Positions 63,133 to 64,000 of a stretch of DNA of 64,000 nucleotides are shown piece after piece (positions within the stretch are counted from its first letter, which is position 1; each line of letters begins with the position of its first letter). The position numbers were made by a program, and so were the translations under genes. The stretch comes from JAGZEG01 sp963930185 (GTDB lineage Bacteria > Actinomycetota > Coriobacteriia > Coriobacteriales > UMGS124): assembly GCA_963930185.1 (NCBI GenBank), contig CAWVLT010000044.1, positions 1 through 64,000 of the forward strand. The letters are read 5' to 3'. The notes under the pieces are model-generated. The model was not told where the DNA came from and ran no database searches. It was given only the letters and a program-made list of their open reading frames with translations.

Positions 63133-64000
63133 CTACGCGGAGATCTCTTCTATTTTGGAGAGCAATTCCTGTCTCGAATGAACCTCAGCCTTGAGATATA
63201 GCCTAACCACATGGCTATGGATTGTCGAGCGCGAAAGTCCCATGCTCTCGGCTATGAACGGCTCGCTTCTGCCTTTCATGAGAAGTAATGCAACTTCGCA
63301 TTCGCGGGGCGTGAGACCATAGGCTTGTGTGAGGGCATTTTCTACCCTGGTCTCATCGCTCAGACGCATATCGAGCGATTCTTTCCTGATTCCCCAAAGA
63401 ATGGCAACATTATGATCATTAAAGAAAGTAAGTATAATAATAAGCATAGAAACGATAGTTATTTGGGATAGAGACATATAGAAATTATTGTTATTGATAA
63501 ATAATGCTGTTATTGTTCCAATAGCAGTACCTATCTGCATGAGACCACGACCAACTCCATATGGCCTCTCAAGCGGCAATCTAGTTTCAGAGGCTAGCTC
63601 ATAGATTATCATCCACATCAGGAGTTCAAAGCAGGTATAGCCCGCAGAGGCTGTTGCGTTAAGGAGCATATTTAGCCAATTGCTAGATGAACCATAGGCC
63701 AAAAGAAATGAGATAGCAAAAAAGGACGAACCAAGCATGCTGACAGTCCAGAATCTATTGCTGCACTTTACTGCAACTAAAAAAGAAGCTAATCCGATCA
63801 ACATTCTACATAATTCATGAATTAGATAGTAATAATTAAAGAATTGCTCGCCACTGGGAGACAGGCCACGCATTAAGCCAAACGCAATGCCAAAGACTGA
63901 GAATCCAGTCATTACTTTCCAGGGAAGGGTACTTTTGCTATGCCTGTCATCGATGCTGGATCTGGGGGACGTGTTTCTGGAGGTCGAAGACGACTGTTCC
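63133..64000 (-). CDS. LuxR-family membrane regulator, truncated by window edge
   Basis: Reads leftward to the stop at 63133 and stays open to the right edge (EQSSSTSRNTSPRSSIDDRHSK... before the internal ATG at 63912), so the N-terminal half lies outside the window. Visible: about six transmembrane helices after a polar loop, then LuxR HTH (LTPRECEVALLLMKGRSEPFIAESMGLSRSTIHSHVVRLYLKAEVHSRQELLSKI). The region 63400-63900 is strongly AT-rich compared with the rest. In tandem with the LuxR gene at 61472-62854. Confidence 0.88.
   Translation of the reverse strand, partial: EQSSSTSRNTSPRSSIDDRHSKSTLPWKVMTGFSVFGIAFGLMRGLSPSGEQFFNYYYLIHELCRMLIGLASFLVAVKCSNRFWTVSMLGSSFFAISFLLAYGSSSNWLNMLLNATASAGYTCFELLMWMIIYELASETRLPLERPYGVGRGLMQIGTAIGTITALFINNNNFYMSLSQITIVSMLIIILTFFNDHNVAILWGIRKESLDMRLSDETRVENALTQAYGLTPRECEVALLLMKGRSEPFIAESMGLSRSTIHSHVVRLYLKAEVHSRQELLSKIEEISA

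Overview
The window looks like chromosome of a high-GC, anaerobic gut actinobacterium of the class Coriobacteriia, most likely family Eggerthellaceae (Eggerthella/Slackia/Adlercreutzia relatives). This rests on gene content and style: several Tat-exported flavoprotein reductases, LuxR regulators carrying a many-helix membrane sensor, a class B sortase next to purF-purM-purN, and an HsmA-type membrane protein. No 16S or marker search was possible, so the assignment is inference.

Layout. 1-6364: one end of an integrated element (primase/RepA-type ATPase, excisionase-like and Cro-like proteins, a zinc-ribbon protein, and a tyrosine integrase whose catalytic C-terminus is out of frame), closed by a 3' fragment of tRNA-Gly(CCC) that marks the attachment site; the element continues off the left edge. 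6.4-16.5 kb: mixed small genes, tRNA-Lys, an unlisted 50-residue peptide gene, a vWA protein beside a macro-domain/HTH protein, a frameshifted secreted protein, a NimA-like flavin protein, a GNAT and a Fic protein. 16.8-21.8 kb: housekeeping yqeY, sortase B, purF, purM, purN. 21.9-27.1 kb: ORF6N protein, a bacteriocin-type ABC exporter pair and a TetR with twin operators. 27.2-39.3 kb: HsmA-like protein plus Tat flavoprotein, MATE pump, Na+/H+ antiporter, RumA-type rRNA methyltransferase, and a MacB-like ABC protein. 39.5-47.6 kb: SDR, a toxin-antitoxin pair, an FMN-domain flavoprotein facing a LuxR sensor, phospho-sugar mutase, tRNA-Arg. 47.6-57 kb: accessory region with an IS200-like element, LysR, a flavoprotein/iron-sulfur pair, decayed coding sequence, a secreted protein, an RNA ligase and three XRE regulators. 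57.2-64 kb: Tat flavoprotein, Tat-exported Old-Yellow-Enzyme-like protein, and two LuxR membrane regulators, the last running off the right edge.

How it works together. The clearest theme is extracytoplasmic anaerobic reduction: four flavoproteins of the fumarate-reductase superfamily plus one OYE-like enzyme, all with twin-arginine signals, mostly sitting beside a dedicated regulator (LuxR with membrane domain, or LysR with a visible operator). The most unusual member is the exported OYE-like enzyme at 59061-61298, in which the motif normally used to bind NAD(P)H and one half of the active-site HxxH motif are altered. A second theme is scattered decay: out-of-frame or truncated copies of an integrase, secreted protein, AAA/DUF4143 protein, LuxR tail, winged-helix tail, ribbon-helix-helix protein and IS200 transposases. 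A third is a set of three long, nearly perfect intergenic inverted repeats (16.7, 45.5 and 57.0 kb) with unrelated arm sequences.
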